Positions 35,291 to 43,440 of a stretch of 64,000 bases of DNA are shown piece after piece (positions within the stretch are counted from its first letter, which is position 1; each line of letters starts with the position of its first letter). Source of the stretch: Bdellovibrio sp. BCCA (GTDB lineage: Bacteria; Bdellovibrionota; Bdellovibrionia; Bdellovibrionales; Bdellovibrionaceae); NCBI RefSeq assembly GCF_037996825.1, contig NZ_JBBNAC010000001.1, forward strand, positions 1,116,001 through 1,180,000, given 5' to 3'. The notes below the pieces were generated by a model. That model was given only the letters and a program-made list of their open reading frames with translations. It was not told where the DNA came from and searched no databases. A program made the translations under genes and the position numbers.

Positions 35291-35839
35291 TTGATCAATC
35301 CAGGCAATAATATGCACGCTGAAGAAATGATCGACTCTGACTTGGACTCGGATCTAGAGAACGAAAAAGAGATGAAGAAAACCTCTGCTTTCGAAGCAGA
35401 TATGGATGATGACCTTGAGAGCGAGATGGCTCTAGCTGGCATTCCCGGCAATTTGTTGATGGAAGGCGAAGAAGACGACCTCAACCTTGATGAAATCGAA
35501 AATATTCTTGAATTGTCTGATACGACGTATCCGAAATTCACATTGGCGAAAAACAAAGCTCGTTTCCTAAGAATGGTGAGCTGGTACCGCGGTAAAGAAG
35601 AGTGGATCGAAGTGGCTCCTCTTTCTGGCGTGACAAAACTTTTCAAGCAACAAACAAAAGAACTAGAAGGCATCCGTTCTTCTAAGTTGGACTATGAAAT
35701 GGAACTTGAAACAGGAACTTTGACTCCGTCACAAAGATCTTATCGCCGTGACGAATTGAAGATGTGCAAAGTTCAAGAGAAAATGGCTGTTCACTTGATC
35801 TCTAAACTTCAAGTAAAGATCAAATCAGGCCGCCGCTAG
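35291..35839 (+). CDS. Acidic cytoplasmic protein of unknown function
   Basis: The product has 182 residues. The start is a TTG at 35291, because GGGGAGG lies 7 nt before it. An ATG further on (35312) would also be in frame. Residues 1-75 are highly acidic (SDLDSDLENEKEMKKTSAFE, EGEEDDLNLDEIENILEL), likely disordered. Residues 85-182 are mostly helical and basic (SQRSYRRDELKMCKVQEKMA). The charge split suggests a binding protein. The TAG stop is the first base of repeat copy E. Confidence 0.7.
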   Translation: MINPGNNMHAEEMIDSDLDSDLENEKEMKKTSAFEADMDDDLESEMALAGIPGNLLMEGEEDDLNLDEIENILELSDTTYPKFTLAKNKARFLRMVSWYRGKEEWIEVAPLSGVTKLFKQQTKELEGIRSSKLDYEMELETGTLTPSQRSYRRDELKMCKVQEKMAVHLISKLQVKIKSGRR

Positions 35840-35881
35840 GCGGGCAGAGCGAAGCGACCTCGGGTCGCGTAGCTGAAGCAG
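35839..35881 (-). repeat. Dispersed intergenic hairpin repeat, copy E
   Basis: It starts at the last base of the upstream TAG stop. On the - strand it reads CTGCTTCAGCTAC, the hairpin GCGACC-cga-GGTCGC, then GCTCTGCCCGCC. The hairpin core equals copy D, while the end matches copy B. Confidence 0.75.
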
Positions 35882-35902
35882 TATAAAATTTAGAACCACT
35901 AG

Positions 35903-35938
35903 AACGCCAAGCCCTCAAAAGCTTGGCGTTTTTCTTTT
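35903..35938 (+). terminator. Rho-independent terminator
   Basis: AACGCCAAGC-N8-GCTTGGCGTT followed by TTTCTTTTC. It ends the transcript of the acidic protein gene, after repeat copy E. Confidence 0.85.
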
Positions 35939-36040
35939 CTGCCCTCGCAGGTCCTAACGCACTGACGTCAATAATTCGAGTTCTACCTCATCATCTACTT
36001 TTGGTTTAGTCTTTGAGTATCCCATTAAGAAAGGTGAGTC

Positions 36041-36547
36041 ATGAAATCATCCAAAAAGAAAAACACAACTGACAAACCAATGATCGACATTGGTATCTCG
36101 ACATCAGATCGCGAAAAAATCGCAGAAGGTCTTTCTCGTCTTCTTGCCGATTCTTACACTCTTTATCTTAAAACACACAACTTCCACTGGAATGTCACAG
36201 GTCCGATGTTTCAAACATTGCACTTGATGTTTGAAGCTCAGTACACGGAGCTTGCATTGGCTGTGGACTTGATTGCAGAACGTATCCGTTCTTTAGGTGT
36301 TCCTGCTCCGGGTACCTACAAAGAATTTTCTAAGCTGACTTCAATTGAAGAACCAGACGGCGTTCCTTCAGCAAAAAAAATGATCCAACAACTTGTTGAA
36401 GGCCAAGAAGCGGTTGTAAAAACAGCGCGCTCTATTTTCCCCCGCGTAGAAAAAGCAGGGGACGAAGTCAGTGCCGATCTTTTGACTCAAAGAATGCAGC
36501 TCCATGAGAAAAACGCCTGGATGCTTCGCAGTCTTTTAGAAGAATAG
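36041..36547 (+). CDS. dps: Dps/ferritin-like DNA-protection protein
   Basis: A 168-residue ferritin-fold protein that forms a 12-mer, oxidises iron and shields DNA from peroxide. Family residues are [18 protein letters not shown] (ferroxidase His), then [19 protein letters not shown] (Asp/Glu ligands) and the conserved [11 protein letters not shown]. The C-terminal helix ends [12 protein letters not shown]. The basic N-terminal tail ([12 protein letters not shown]) may bind DNA. A strong GAAAGGTGAG site precedes the start. The gene is monocistronic, with terminators on both sides. Confidence 0.94.
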   Translation: MKSSKKKNTTDKPMIDIGISTSDREKIAEGLSRLLADSYTLYLKTHNFHWNVTGPMFQTLHLMFEAQYTELALAVDLIAERIRSLGVPAPGTYKEFSKLTSIEEPDGVPSAKKMIQQLVEGQEAVVKTARSIFPRVEKAGDEVSADLLTQRMQLHEKNAWMLRSLLEE

Positions 36548-36574
36548 TTTTAACTTCTGAAATTGTTTAAAATG

Positions 36575-36610
36575 AAAAACGCCGGCGATGAGTCGGCGTT
36601 TTTGTTTTAT
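36575..36610 (+). terminator. Rho-independent terminator of dps
   Basis: AAACGCCGGC-gatga-GTCGGCGTTT followed by TTGTTTTAT. Confidence 0.85.
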
Positions 36611-36750
36611 GGAAGTCTAACTACTTCGTCCGATTTATATAAGGTAAGTCGTAGTTCGGTTCTTAAATCGACGTCATAGCTGTTTTATGTCAGAGCCTCG
36701 TTTGCAAAGGCCTTCAATGATTTTCAATATTTACAAAGAAACAGAAAGGA

Positions 36751-36779
36751 TAGACATACCATTTTTGGTATAGTATATA
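36751..36779 (+). promoter_or_regulatory. Toxin-antitoxin promoter with operator in the spacer
   Basis: A -35-like TAGACA (36751-36756) and a -10 TATATA (36774-36779) are 17 nt apart. The inverted repeat ATACCA-tttt-TGGTAT (36756-36771) fills most of the spacer. A bound Xre-type antitoxin would block RNA polymerase. The predicted start site is near 36786, the toxin ATG. Confidence 0.65.
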
Positions 36780-36785
36780 TTTAGT

Positions 36786-37066
36786 ATGTGGGAGGTTTTT
36801 GAAAAAGGTCTGCCGTTAAAAACATAGATAAACTCCCTCGTCAGATTCAAGAGAAGTATGAGTTCTGGAAAAATGTCATTCAAATATCAGGACCTGATGG
36901 GCTTAGAGCCTTTAAGGGGTTTAAAGATCATTCGCTCAAAGGAGAATGGCAAGGATATCGCTCTTCCTATTTAAGTGAATCGTATCGAGTTATTTATACG
37001 GTGGAACGAGATGAGGTGCGGGTTTACGTTATTGATGTAAACCATCATGATTATCGCCGACGTTAA
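36786..37066 (+). pseudogene. RelE/HigB-type toxin gene interrupted by a -1 frameshift
   Basis: From the ATG at 36786 the frame reads MWEVFEKGLPLK and then stops at 36827. A shift of -1 in the A5 run (36818-36822) continues as NIDKLPRQIQEKYEFWKNVI, then GEWQGYRSSYLSESYRVIY and VIDVNHHDYRRR, ending at 37066. The combined 93-residue product matches the RelE/ParE-like HigB fold, including the basic C-terminal HxDYRR ending. The second frame has no usable start codon of its own. Either a base was lost from A6, which would kill the toxin, or the A-AAA slip is used by the ribosome. The antitoxin gene overlaps the stop as TAATG and is intact. Confidence 0.75.
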
Positions 37067-37077
37067 TGGAGAATAAT

Positions 37078-37392
37078 ATGTCAGATTTTGTAAAATCAAA
37101 AAGCCGAGTAGAATTAACACCAGGTACAAGTGTTCGTATCGCACGTGAAATGCTCAGCTGGTCTCAAAATGAATTAGCGGAAGCCTCAGACATTCCTCAG
37201 TCGACTATTTCTGGAATTGAATCTGGCAGAGTTCCACTTGGAGCTGAACGTGCAGAGCGTTTGGCTATAGCACTTGGAGTTCATCCCGCTGTTTTATTAT
37301 TTCCCAATTGGCCTTTAACGAAGAAAATACAACCTCGTCAGATTGAAGAATTGAAGCAGCTTCGAAATAAAACTACGAAAAAGGCTGTCTAG
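37078..37392 (+). CDS. Xre/HigA-type antitoxin
   Basis: A 104-residue helix-turn-helix protein. The ATG at 37078 follows GGAGAATAAT. An earlier ATG at 37066 overlaps the toxin stop and would add four residues. The HTH_3 domain spans residues 15-75 (SVRIAREMLSWSQNELAEAS, then SGIESGRVPLGAERAERLAI). As in HigA-type pairs, the toxin gene comes first. It likely neutralises the toxin and represses the promoter at 36751, where an inverted repeat fits an Xre dimer. Confidence 0.88.
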   Translation: MSDFVKSKSRVELTPGTSVRIAREMLSWSQNELAEASDIPQSTISGIESGRVPLGAERAERLAIALGVHPAVLLFPNWPLTKKIQPRQIEELKQLRNKTTKKAV

Positions 37393-37590
37393 GTTTGTAC
37401 AAAAAATAGGCGATCGGTCTAGAAACCTCGTCAAGAGGGTATTTTTAGTAGTCCAAAAGTCCAGTGTTTTAGCCCCTTTGAAGTGTCTCAAAAAAAAATT
37501 GCAACTAGCCCTAAATTCTCACGATGAAACGCCGATAGGTACAAAGTGAGTCAATTAGCATTTGTTAATGTTTCAAAAGGGGAGGACTAA

Positions 37591-38022
37591 ATGTCACGCA
37601 CAGTAATGATCGTGGTGAGCGATAACCAGGAAACTATCGAGAATACAAAGAAGTACTGGGAGAACCACGATGTGACAGTTCAAGCATATTCTTCAGCGCA
37701 ATGGCGTGAAGGGCTTGATAACGCATTTTTCAGACAACAACTAGTAGCAGGTGTTCCTGCGTTGATTTCCGGCTCAAGCCCAATCAACTCAGAAGCGGGT
37801 GGAAACGTAATCCAATTCCCGACGGCAACTGCAACTTCTTCCAACGTACAAAAAATGGAAGAACTTGAAGCGCAAGCTATCGAGAACGCGATCGTACAAT
37901 ACAAAGGAAACTTGACTGAAGCTGCAAAAGCTTTGGGTATTGGCCGTGCGACTCTTTACCGTAAAGTGAAGCAATACCACATCGATCCTTCGGCAGCTCG
38001 CAAGAAGAAAGTGGCTGCTTAA
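37591..38022 (+). CDS. Fis-type DNA-binding protein
   Basis: The product has 143 residues. The ribosome site is GGGGAGGAC. Residues 95-135 form the HTH_8 (Fis-type) domain: AIVQYKGNLTEAAKALGIGR, then ATLYRKVKQYHI. The N-terminal 60 residues look like a partial receiver-like fold (TVMIVVSDNQETIENTKKYW). They lack an obvious phospho-Asp and have no sigma-54 ATPase domain after them. The chain from residue 62 to 85 is a flexible linker. The protein may be a stand-alone global regulator, like small NtrC remnants in this phylum. The gene is alone between terminators. Confidence 0.82.
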   Translation: MSRTVMIVVSDNQETIENTKKYWENHDVTVQAYSSAQWREGLDNAFFRQQLVAGVPALISGSSPINSEAGGNVIQFPTATATSSNVQKMEELEAQAIENAIVQYKGNLTEAAKALGIGRATLYRKVKQYHIDPSAARKKKVAA

Positions 38023-38042
38023 TTCCCTTTTGAATTGGAATC

Positions 38043-38080
38043 AAAAGACCGAGTGTACAAACGCTCGGTCTTTTCATTTG
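38043..38080 (+). terminator. Rho-independent terminator
   Basis: AAAAGACCGAG/CTCGGTCTTTT with three further base pairs toward the loop. It is followed by CATTTG and ends the Fis-type gene. Confidence 0.85.
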
Positions 38081-38098
38081 TTCATTTGAAAGATCACC

Positions 38099-39304
38099 AT
38101 GAGCCGACTTCTTGCCATTCTTCTGGCTATCTCTTGTGCCTTCGCGGCCTATCACATCACCGTACAAAGGGGATTCGTCAATCCGTATCCGGTGGTTTGT
38201 GATTTGGTGGCCGAGAAAATTTTTTTAGAAGACGAACAAGTTCGTAAATGGAAACGCACGTGCCATCGTCGCAGCCGTTTGGTGACGCCTTACTCTCCCA
38301 AAAAATTAGTGATCAAAGACATCAATAACGTATTGGGTCTGCTTAACGTTTCTCATCTCGAGGTTTATGACTCTTCGGAAGTGAAGAGCATCTGGAGAGG
38401 AGAAGCTTTAGAAACAGGAATCGAAAGCGAGTTCGTCGATAGCGAACTTGTCATTTTTAAACTCCATCCCAAATCTCCGGCAGCGATGCAAGGTCTTCGT
38501 AAAGGGGACGTGATTAAAAGTATCAACGGCGATCAGCCGAATCCCTGGGAGGCACAGACAGAGTCTGGTACTTACACCATTGAGCGCGGAAAAGAAACGC
38601 ACACCTTTGATATCAAAGCGACAAACATCATACGTTCAGAGAGCGTGACGTTCGAAAAACTAAAAAACAACGCCGCCGTTATTCAGATTCCTTCTTTCCG
38701 TGCGGATTTTTTTAAAGATGAAAAAATCAAAGAACTGGAAATAAAACTGAAAGACGTTCGTCGCCTTGTTGTCGATCTTCGCGGAAACGTCGGTGGAAAC
38801 TTCGTTGCGGGTCTTCGCTTTCTTTCTCTGATAATCTGTACTCCTGAAGAAGTCGGTCGCCTTATCAAACCCCGATTTGCCAAAAACAATTCAGCAGAAC
38901 TTCCCAATGATCTTCGTGATGAAAAACAATTGGAAATTCTTGATCAACATCGCGAAGTGATTCTAAAAACTTTCAAACAAAATGAATGTTATCGCGGCGA
39001 CGTCCGCGTGCTCGTCGATGGAAAAACATCTTCCGTGGCAGAGCTTGTGGCGCAAGCCTTGAAAGAGTTCCGCAAAGCTCCGCTCTTAGGTTCACCCAGC
39101 CGAGGCCAGCTCCTGGTGGGCGTTTGGTATCCGCTCAGTGAAGTAGGTCCAGGTGTGGAGATCTCTATTCCGGAAGCTCTCTATTTGAGTCAAAAGAAAC
39201 ATCGCATCGAGGGAAACGGTGTGGAGCTGGATCGCGTGCTCTATTACAATCTCTCGGAAATGCAGGCGGGGATTGATTCTTGGGTGAAAAAGGCTCTGGA
39301 CTAG
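38099..39304 (+). CDS. S41-family protease-like protein with PDZ domain
   Basis: The product has 401 residues. A signal peptide or anchor starts MSRLLAILLAISCAFAAYHI. A PDZ domain lies around residues 110-185 (LKFK.LHPKSPAAMQGLRKGD in pattern, ending VIKSINGD). The S41 catalytic region follows: VVDLRGNVGGNFVAGLR, then VLVDGKTSSVAELVAQALKE with the candidate nucleophile Ser. The usual Lys partner of CtpA-type enzymes lies in a TFGKG-like loop. Here that loop reads LLGSPSRGQLLVG, with Gln at the Lys position. The protease may be inactive or use another base. The target would be periplasmic tails. Confidence 0.82.
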   Translation: MSRLLAILLAISCAFAAYHITVQRGFVNPYPVVCDLVAEKIFLEDEQVRKWKRTCHRRSRLVTPYSPKKLVIKDINNVLGLLNVSHLEVYDSSEVKSIWRGEALETGIESEFVDSELVIFKLHPKSPAAMQGLRKGDVIKSINGDQPNPWEAQTESGTYTIERGKETHTFDIKATNIIRSESVTFEKLKNNAAVIQIPSFRADFFKDEKIKELEIKLKDVRRLVVDLRGNVGGNFVAGLRFLSLIICTPEEVGRLIKPRFAKNNSAELPNDLRDEKQLEILDQHREVILKTFKQNECYRGDVRVLVDGKTSSVAELVAQALKEFRKAPLLGSPSRGQLLVGVWYPLSEVGPGVEISIPEALYLSQKKHRIEGNGVELDRVLYYNLSEMQAGIDSWVKKALD

Positions 39305-39474
39305 ACTCTCGAAGACAAGATTTTTGTGATTCAAAATGAGATGATCATTTTAATACGTCAAACATCTTTTGTTCGTCTGTTAATCTCTTTTTCAGCAAGA
39401 GAGAATAGGTTAGACTTATAAACGGCACAGCCTTCGCATTGATGAATGACATACAATTGCGAGGGGTAAAAATA

Positions 39475-40092
39475 ATGAGGAACGCACAAGTGATTGAATT
39501 TCCAAAAGCTCAGTCAGTAAGAAAAAGATTGCAGGATAAAGCTCAAGAGCAAAAAGCTATTTTGATTCTTTCTATCGCATCTGTTCTTATCATGACCGTG
39601 TTCCTTAATCAGTGGCTGGTGCAAGGTCCTGACTCTTTGACAAACGGCGGTCGCCGTAATGTCGCAAGCTTTGAACCGGCAGCTTTCGCAAAAGACGTGA
39701 AGTGGGAACACGATCTCGCAAAACGTTTAGCATCAGACAAGGCAGCTCTTTCAGCAAACCTGGCGGAAGCGCCGACTTTGCGTGATGAATTGATTTTTGG
39801 ATATTTAGAAGGCAAGTACGGCATGAAGCTCGCGCAAGGTCGTATCGAAAGCCTGGAGTTCATTGACGCTCAAGCAGGTGAACATCCTATGTCGATCAAT
39901 GACAAAGCCGATTTCTTAATGAAGTATTCCGAAGCCTTCGGTATGAATTACAGCGAAGTCAGCGTTGCCCAAAACGCCGCTGAAAACGAAGAGGTCTATA
40001 CCTTGGTGGGTTCCGGCAAAGAAATCATCGGCAAAGCTCATTTTGTAAAAGACGAGCAAGGTCGCGTTCAAGCCATCAATTTCACACAATAG
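39475..40092 (+). CDS. Single-pass membrane protein of unknown function
   Basis: The product has 205 residues. The ATG at 39475 follows GAGGGGTAAAAATA. A basic N-terminal segment (residues 1-35) precedes one transmembrane helix (AILILSIASVLIMTVFLNQW). About 150 extracytoplasmic residues follow, starting with a helical part (AKDVKWEHDLAKRLASDKAA) and ending in a small alpha/beta module (ENEEVYTLVGSGKEIIGKAH). Not recognised. It lies before the RDD gene, 39 nt apart on the same strand. Confidence 0.72.
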   Translation: MRNAQVIEFPKAQSVRKRLQDKAQEQKAILILSIASVLIMTVFLNQWLVQGPDSLTNGGRRNVASFEPAAFAKDVKWEHDLAKRLASDKAALSANLAEAPTLRDELIFGYLEGKYGMKLAQGRIESLEFIDAQAGEHPMSINDKADFLMKYSEAFGMNYSEVSVAQNAAENEEVYTLVGSGKEIIGKAHFVKDEQGRVQAINFTQ

Positions 40093-40131
40093 TCGCTTTA
40101 GTCTTTTCCGTCCCAAGCCGATACGATCTGT

Positions 40132-41346
40132 ATGGTATTTCCAGATCTATCGGCTCCAGAAGTTAAGCCACAAACAAATAAGCCCGTTGCGACACCAATT
40201 GCATCTATTTCTGATCGCTTTTTAGCGCTCGTTTTGGATTTCCTCATTTTCTCTCCGGTCGTGAGTCTTCTGATCGCGGGATTGGTTCGCCAAACTAAAA
40301 CATTCTTTTTGCTCAATACAAATTCGCAAGAGGGAGCCGTCGCCGCGGGGCTTGTGCTCCTAACGATTGTTTTCTTTACGACACTTCTGCAAACAGTGTT
40401 TTTGTATTATTGGCAGGCGACACCAGGGCAATTCTTTTTGCAATTGCGTGTAGTGTCTTATCCGCAAGAGCAAGCTCGCTTAAGTATCAATCAATGTTTG
40501 ATTCGCGCCTTTATGTTTTGCAGCGGATTCTTTTTGATTGCGGTTCCGTTTTTGGAAATTGCAAGTCATCCACTAAGACGTGCTTTCCATGAAAGAGCTT
40601 CGGACACAATGGTCGTGACCCTTAAAAAAGTTTACGACGACGGACCTCACCCTCTGGAATCACGTTTCATCTCTTCGTGGTTGCGCATGAGTTTTCTGTT
40701 TTTACTACTCTTTGGCGTTTTGGGATTTTTTAGAACTTATCACTCTTTGCAAAGTGGCGCTTTCCGTGAAAAGGATCAAGTCGTTGCAACCTGCAAAGAA
40801 ATCAAAGAGTCAGATCTTGCGGGAACTTCCCGTTTGGATGCCGCGCTTTCTTTATACCTGCTTAACGAAATTTCAGCAGAGTGCCTGGATAAAGAAGCCG
40901 AAGTCTCTTTATGGGGTGATCCGGTGAGTTCTCAGGATATGGCTTATCTTGCGAAGTTCGTAACAGCGGACGGGGAAGCTCAAGAAAAGTATTTTGAAAA
41001 AATCTGCGAAGACTCTTCATCATCAACGTGTGCGATTGCTCGCTACATGCACGAGGACGGAAAGAAAGAGGATCTTGAGGAAGCAAATGGCAAACTCTGG
41101 ATTACGCAGCTTCTTTTGTCTGATGAAAAATACACGAGCCAAGACTATGCTGGCAGTTTAAAAATGGTCGAAGATCTGCAAAAGATTCCGGCGTTGAAAC
41201 CGGCTCTTGAAAAGCGCTATGTACGTTTGGTGTGGGCTTTGAATGAAAACGCAGATAAATACACGCAAAAAGGCGGTCGTTTGCCTGCCAGCGCTACGGA
41301 CGATTCATGGCTTGAGCGCTTTAAGGAAAGGTACGAAGTTCAATGA
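40132..41346 (+). CDS. RDD-domain membrane protein
   Basis: The product has 404 residues. The RDD domain is at residues 22-170. It has the Arg-Asp pair in SISDRFLALVLDFLIFSPVV, a third helix region GLVLLTIVFFTTLLQTVFLY and the third conserved Asp in ERASDTMVV. Another hydrophobic helix lies at 185-205. The C-terminal 190 residues are soluble, helical and TPR-like, with paired Cys (LLNEISAECLDK, KICEDSSSSTCAIARYMHED). This tail may scaffold the next protein, a rhomboid protease whose start overlaps the stop as ATGA. RDD proteins have been linked to Na+(Li+)/H+ antiport in a few cases. The function here is open. Confidence 0.85.
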   Translation: MVFPDLSAPEVKPQTNKPVATPIASISDRFLALVLDFLIFSPVVSLLIAGLVRQTKTFFLLNTNSQEGAVAAGLVLLTIVFFTTLLQTVFLYYWQATPGQFFLQLRVVSYPQEQARLSINQCLIRAFMFCSGFFLIAVPFLEIASHPLRRAFHERASDTMVVTLKKVYDDGPHPLESRFISSWLRMSFLFLLLFGVLGFFRTYHSLQSGAFREKDQVVATCKEIKESDLAGTSRLDAALSLYLLNEISAECLDKEAEVSLWGDPVSSQDMAYLAKFVTADGEAQEKYFEKICEDSSSSTCAIARYMHEDGKKEDLEEANGKLWITQLLLSDEKYTSQDYAGSLKMVEDLQKIPALKPALEKRYVRLVWALNENADKYTQKGGRLPASATDDSWLERFKERYEVQ

Positions 41347-42290
41347 TTCTTCCTTGTCCTGAAGACTTCCGCGATTATACACGCTTTCCATTAACGATTA
41401 CGTTGGTGGTTCTGAATATTTTTATCTTCGTATTAATTTTTAGCGGCGCTTCTTCGACAATTTCTTCTTCTTCCATTTTGCAAAGGGAGGGGCTGACTTT
41501 AACGGGCCGTCTTTATTACCAATATCTGCAAAATCTTTCTTCTGAAGCTCTTTACGAAAAGCCATCCTGGATTCATGAGATCAAATCTCAAAACATCGAA
41601 CAGATGGGGGTGCTGGGGGCTTATGCTCTTCGTGATGCCAGATTCTTAGAAAGTGCTGAGACGCTAAATTATAAAGGCGACGATGTGCAGATCGCCAATT
41701 GGAAAACGGACTTCGTTGAGTTTCGTAAGAAATATCAAGAGCAGTTGTTGTATCGCTTTGGTTTAAGCTCTTCAGAAAAAGGGCCGTTGGCTTGGCTCAC
41801 ATATCAGTTCTCTCATTCCAATTGGATTCATTTGCTATCCAATCTTGCCTTTCTGGCTTTGATTGGTGTCGCTGTCGAAGGCCTTGTTGGTAGTGGAGCG
41901 CTTTTATTTATTTACGTGCTAGGTGGTATTGCCGGAGGCGCGGGATTTCTTTTTTCTGACTCTCACGGAACGGTCCCGATGGTAGGGGCGAGTGCTTCGA
42001 TCAGTGCACTTTTAGCTTTCTATTGTGTTGCCGAAACCCGAATAAGAGTTCGGTTTCTTTATTTTGTGTCTCCTATGCCCGGGCAATACGGTGCTATTTA
42101 TTTGCCGACGCTTTTAATTGTGCCTTTATTTTTGGTCGTAGATTTGGCCAATTTGTGGGCAACCCCTGAGGGCTTGGGGAGTGGCGTGGCTTACGCGGCT
42201 CACCTCGGAGGAACGCTAATAGGCGCTTTGGCAGCCTTTGCTTATAGATGGAAGGCTCCTTCTTCGCTTCCAACAGCTCCGCAGATTTAG
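41343..42290 (+). CDS. Rhomboid family intramembrane serine protease
   Basis: The product has 315 residues and an N-terminal soluble extension of about 140 residues behind a first membrane helix. The catalytic Ser is in MVGASASISALLAF (GxS) and the catalytic His in AAHLGGTLIGALA. The oxyanion His and Asn are in NWIHLLSNLAFLALIG, and the second helix ends in GVAVEGL. The GASG consensus is GASA here. Rhomboids cleave single-pass proteins within the membrane. Co-translation with the RDD protein (4-nt overlap) suggests it acts with it. Confidence 0.9.
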   Translation: MILPCPEDFRDYTRFPLTITLVVLNIFIFVLIFSGASSTISSSSILQREGLTLTGRLYYQYLQNLSSEALYEKPSWIHEIKSQNIEQMGVLGAYALRDARFLESAETLNYKGDDVQIANWKTDFVEFRKKYQEQLLYRFGLSSSEKGPLAWLTYQFSHSNWIHLLSNLAFLALIGVAVEGLVGSGALLFIYVLGGIAGGAGFLFSDSHGTVPMVGASASISALLAFYCVAETRIRVRFLYFVSPMPGQYGAIYLPTLLIVPLFLVVDLANLWATPEGLGSGVAYAAHLGGTLIGALAAFAYRWKAPSSLPTAPQI

Positions 42291-42333
42291 CTCTGTAATT
42301 AATATATACCCGTTGACACGAATATTACCGATA

Positions 42334-42386
42334 GGACACATTGTCCGCCAGAGGCTGAACATCACCCCCAACTAGAAATGGCGGAC
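42334..42386 (+). promoter_or_regulatory. Mutually exclusive hairpins in the endonuclease I leader
   Basis: GTCCGCC (42343-42349) can pair with GGACA upstream (42334-42338) or with GGCGGAC (42380-42386) four nt before the start codon. There is no other ribosome site, and the second pairing would cover this one. A TTGACA at 42313 is a possible -35. Confidence 0.35.
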
Positions 42387-42390
42387 CTGA

Positions 42391-43278
42391 ATGAAGCTAG
42401 CGAAGCTCATTAAGTCAGTGATTGTATTTACATCGTTATCTGTTTGTGTGGCCCAAGCGGCTCAACAACAAACCACTCGTGTCGTTCCCTATTACGGGGA
42501 TGATTTCTACCGCGATTTGAAAGCGGGAGTTTCCAACGAAGATTTAGAAAACAGAATTAAATCTGTCTTGCGCAGTTTCCACGTGAAGCGTGCGAGCGGA
42601 AATGACTTGATCGTGAATTCTTGCATGCAAGCGCAAGGACAAGGTCGTTGTTACGCTCACACAGCGATTGGTTACAATGCTGCGAGAGTTTTTTTGATGG
42701 GGAACTATTACCTCATTAAAGACGGTAACAAAGGTTATGCGATTCGCGATGTTTATTGTGATAAAGACCGTCCCGTGAGTGATTTCCGCAGAGACTTCCC
42801 AGCACCTGGAACTATTCCTGATAATAAAGTGATTAACGTGGAGCATACATGGCCACAAAGTCACTTCACAAGAAGATTCCCGGACGAAGTGCAAAAGTCA
42901 GATCTTCATCACTTGTTTCCAACAGATTCACAAATCAATGCGATTCGCGGCAACAACATGTTCGGTGAAGTTTCTCATGATTTGATGGAGCTAAAATGCC
43001 CGGCGTCTCGTTTCGGTTTGGGTTCCGGTGGCTCTGATGAAGTTTTCGAACCGCCTCAAGATCATAAAGGAAATGTCGCTCGTGCGCTTTTCTATTTCTC
43101 TGTTCGTTACGATATGCCGATCAACCAGCTTGAAGAGGTCATCCTTCGCAAGTGGAACAAAGAAGATCCTGTCGATGCCGAAGAAATGAAAAGAAACGAA
43201 GAGATCTTCAAAGCTCAAGGTAACAGAAATCCATTCATCGATTTCCCAGAGCTTGCGGATCGTATCGCTGATTTCTAA
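42391..43278 (+). CDS. endA: Endonuclease I family nuclease, exported
   Basis: The product has 295 residues with a signal peptide (LIKSVIVFTSLSVCVAQAAQ). The endonuclease I core is at residues 130-270. It contains VEHTWPQSHF (beta-beta-alpha metal His), DLHHLFPTDSQINAIRGNN and FEPPQDHKGNVARALFYFSV. The usual enzyme is a periplasmic, non-specific DNase with internal disulfides. This one keeps several cysteines (NSCMQAQGQGRCYAH). In predatory bacteria, exported nucleases degrade prey DNA to feed the class II reductase pathway. It is monocistronic, with a terminator at 43312. Confidence 0.93.
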   Translation: MKLAKLIKSVIVFTSLSVCVAQAAQQQTTRVVPYYGDDFYRDLKAGVSNEDLENRIKSVLRSFHVKRASGNDLIVNSCMQAQGQGRCYAHTAIGYNAARVFLMGNYYLIKDGNKGYAIRDVYCDKDRPVSDFRRDFPAPGTIPDNKVINVEHTWPQSHFTRRFPDEVQKSDLHHLFPTDSQINAIRGNNMFGEVSHDLMELKCPASRFGLGSGGSDEVFEPPQDHKGNVARALFYFSVRYDMPINQLEEVILRKWNKEDPVDAEEMKRNEEIFKAQGNRNPFIDFPELADRIADF

Positions 43279-43311
43279 TTTCTGTTTTACATAATTAATT
43301 AGTTTTTGTTT

Positions 43312-43342
43312 AAAGCCTGCTGCGTAAGCGGGCTTTTTTTAT
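43312..43342 (+). terminator. Rho-independent terminator of endA
   Basis: AAAGCCTGC-tgcgtaa-GCGGGCTTT followed by TTTT. Confidence 0.9.
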
Positions 43343-43440
43343 CTTGAGTTCGTATTTACGAGTTAAAAACGTGCTTTTCTTGAAAATCTTAAAAAATCTG
43401 TAATAAGCCGCTTGCCATCGTGTTTTTGTTATGCTGCAAT

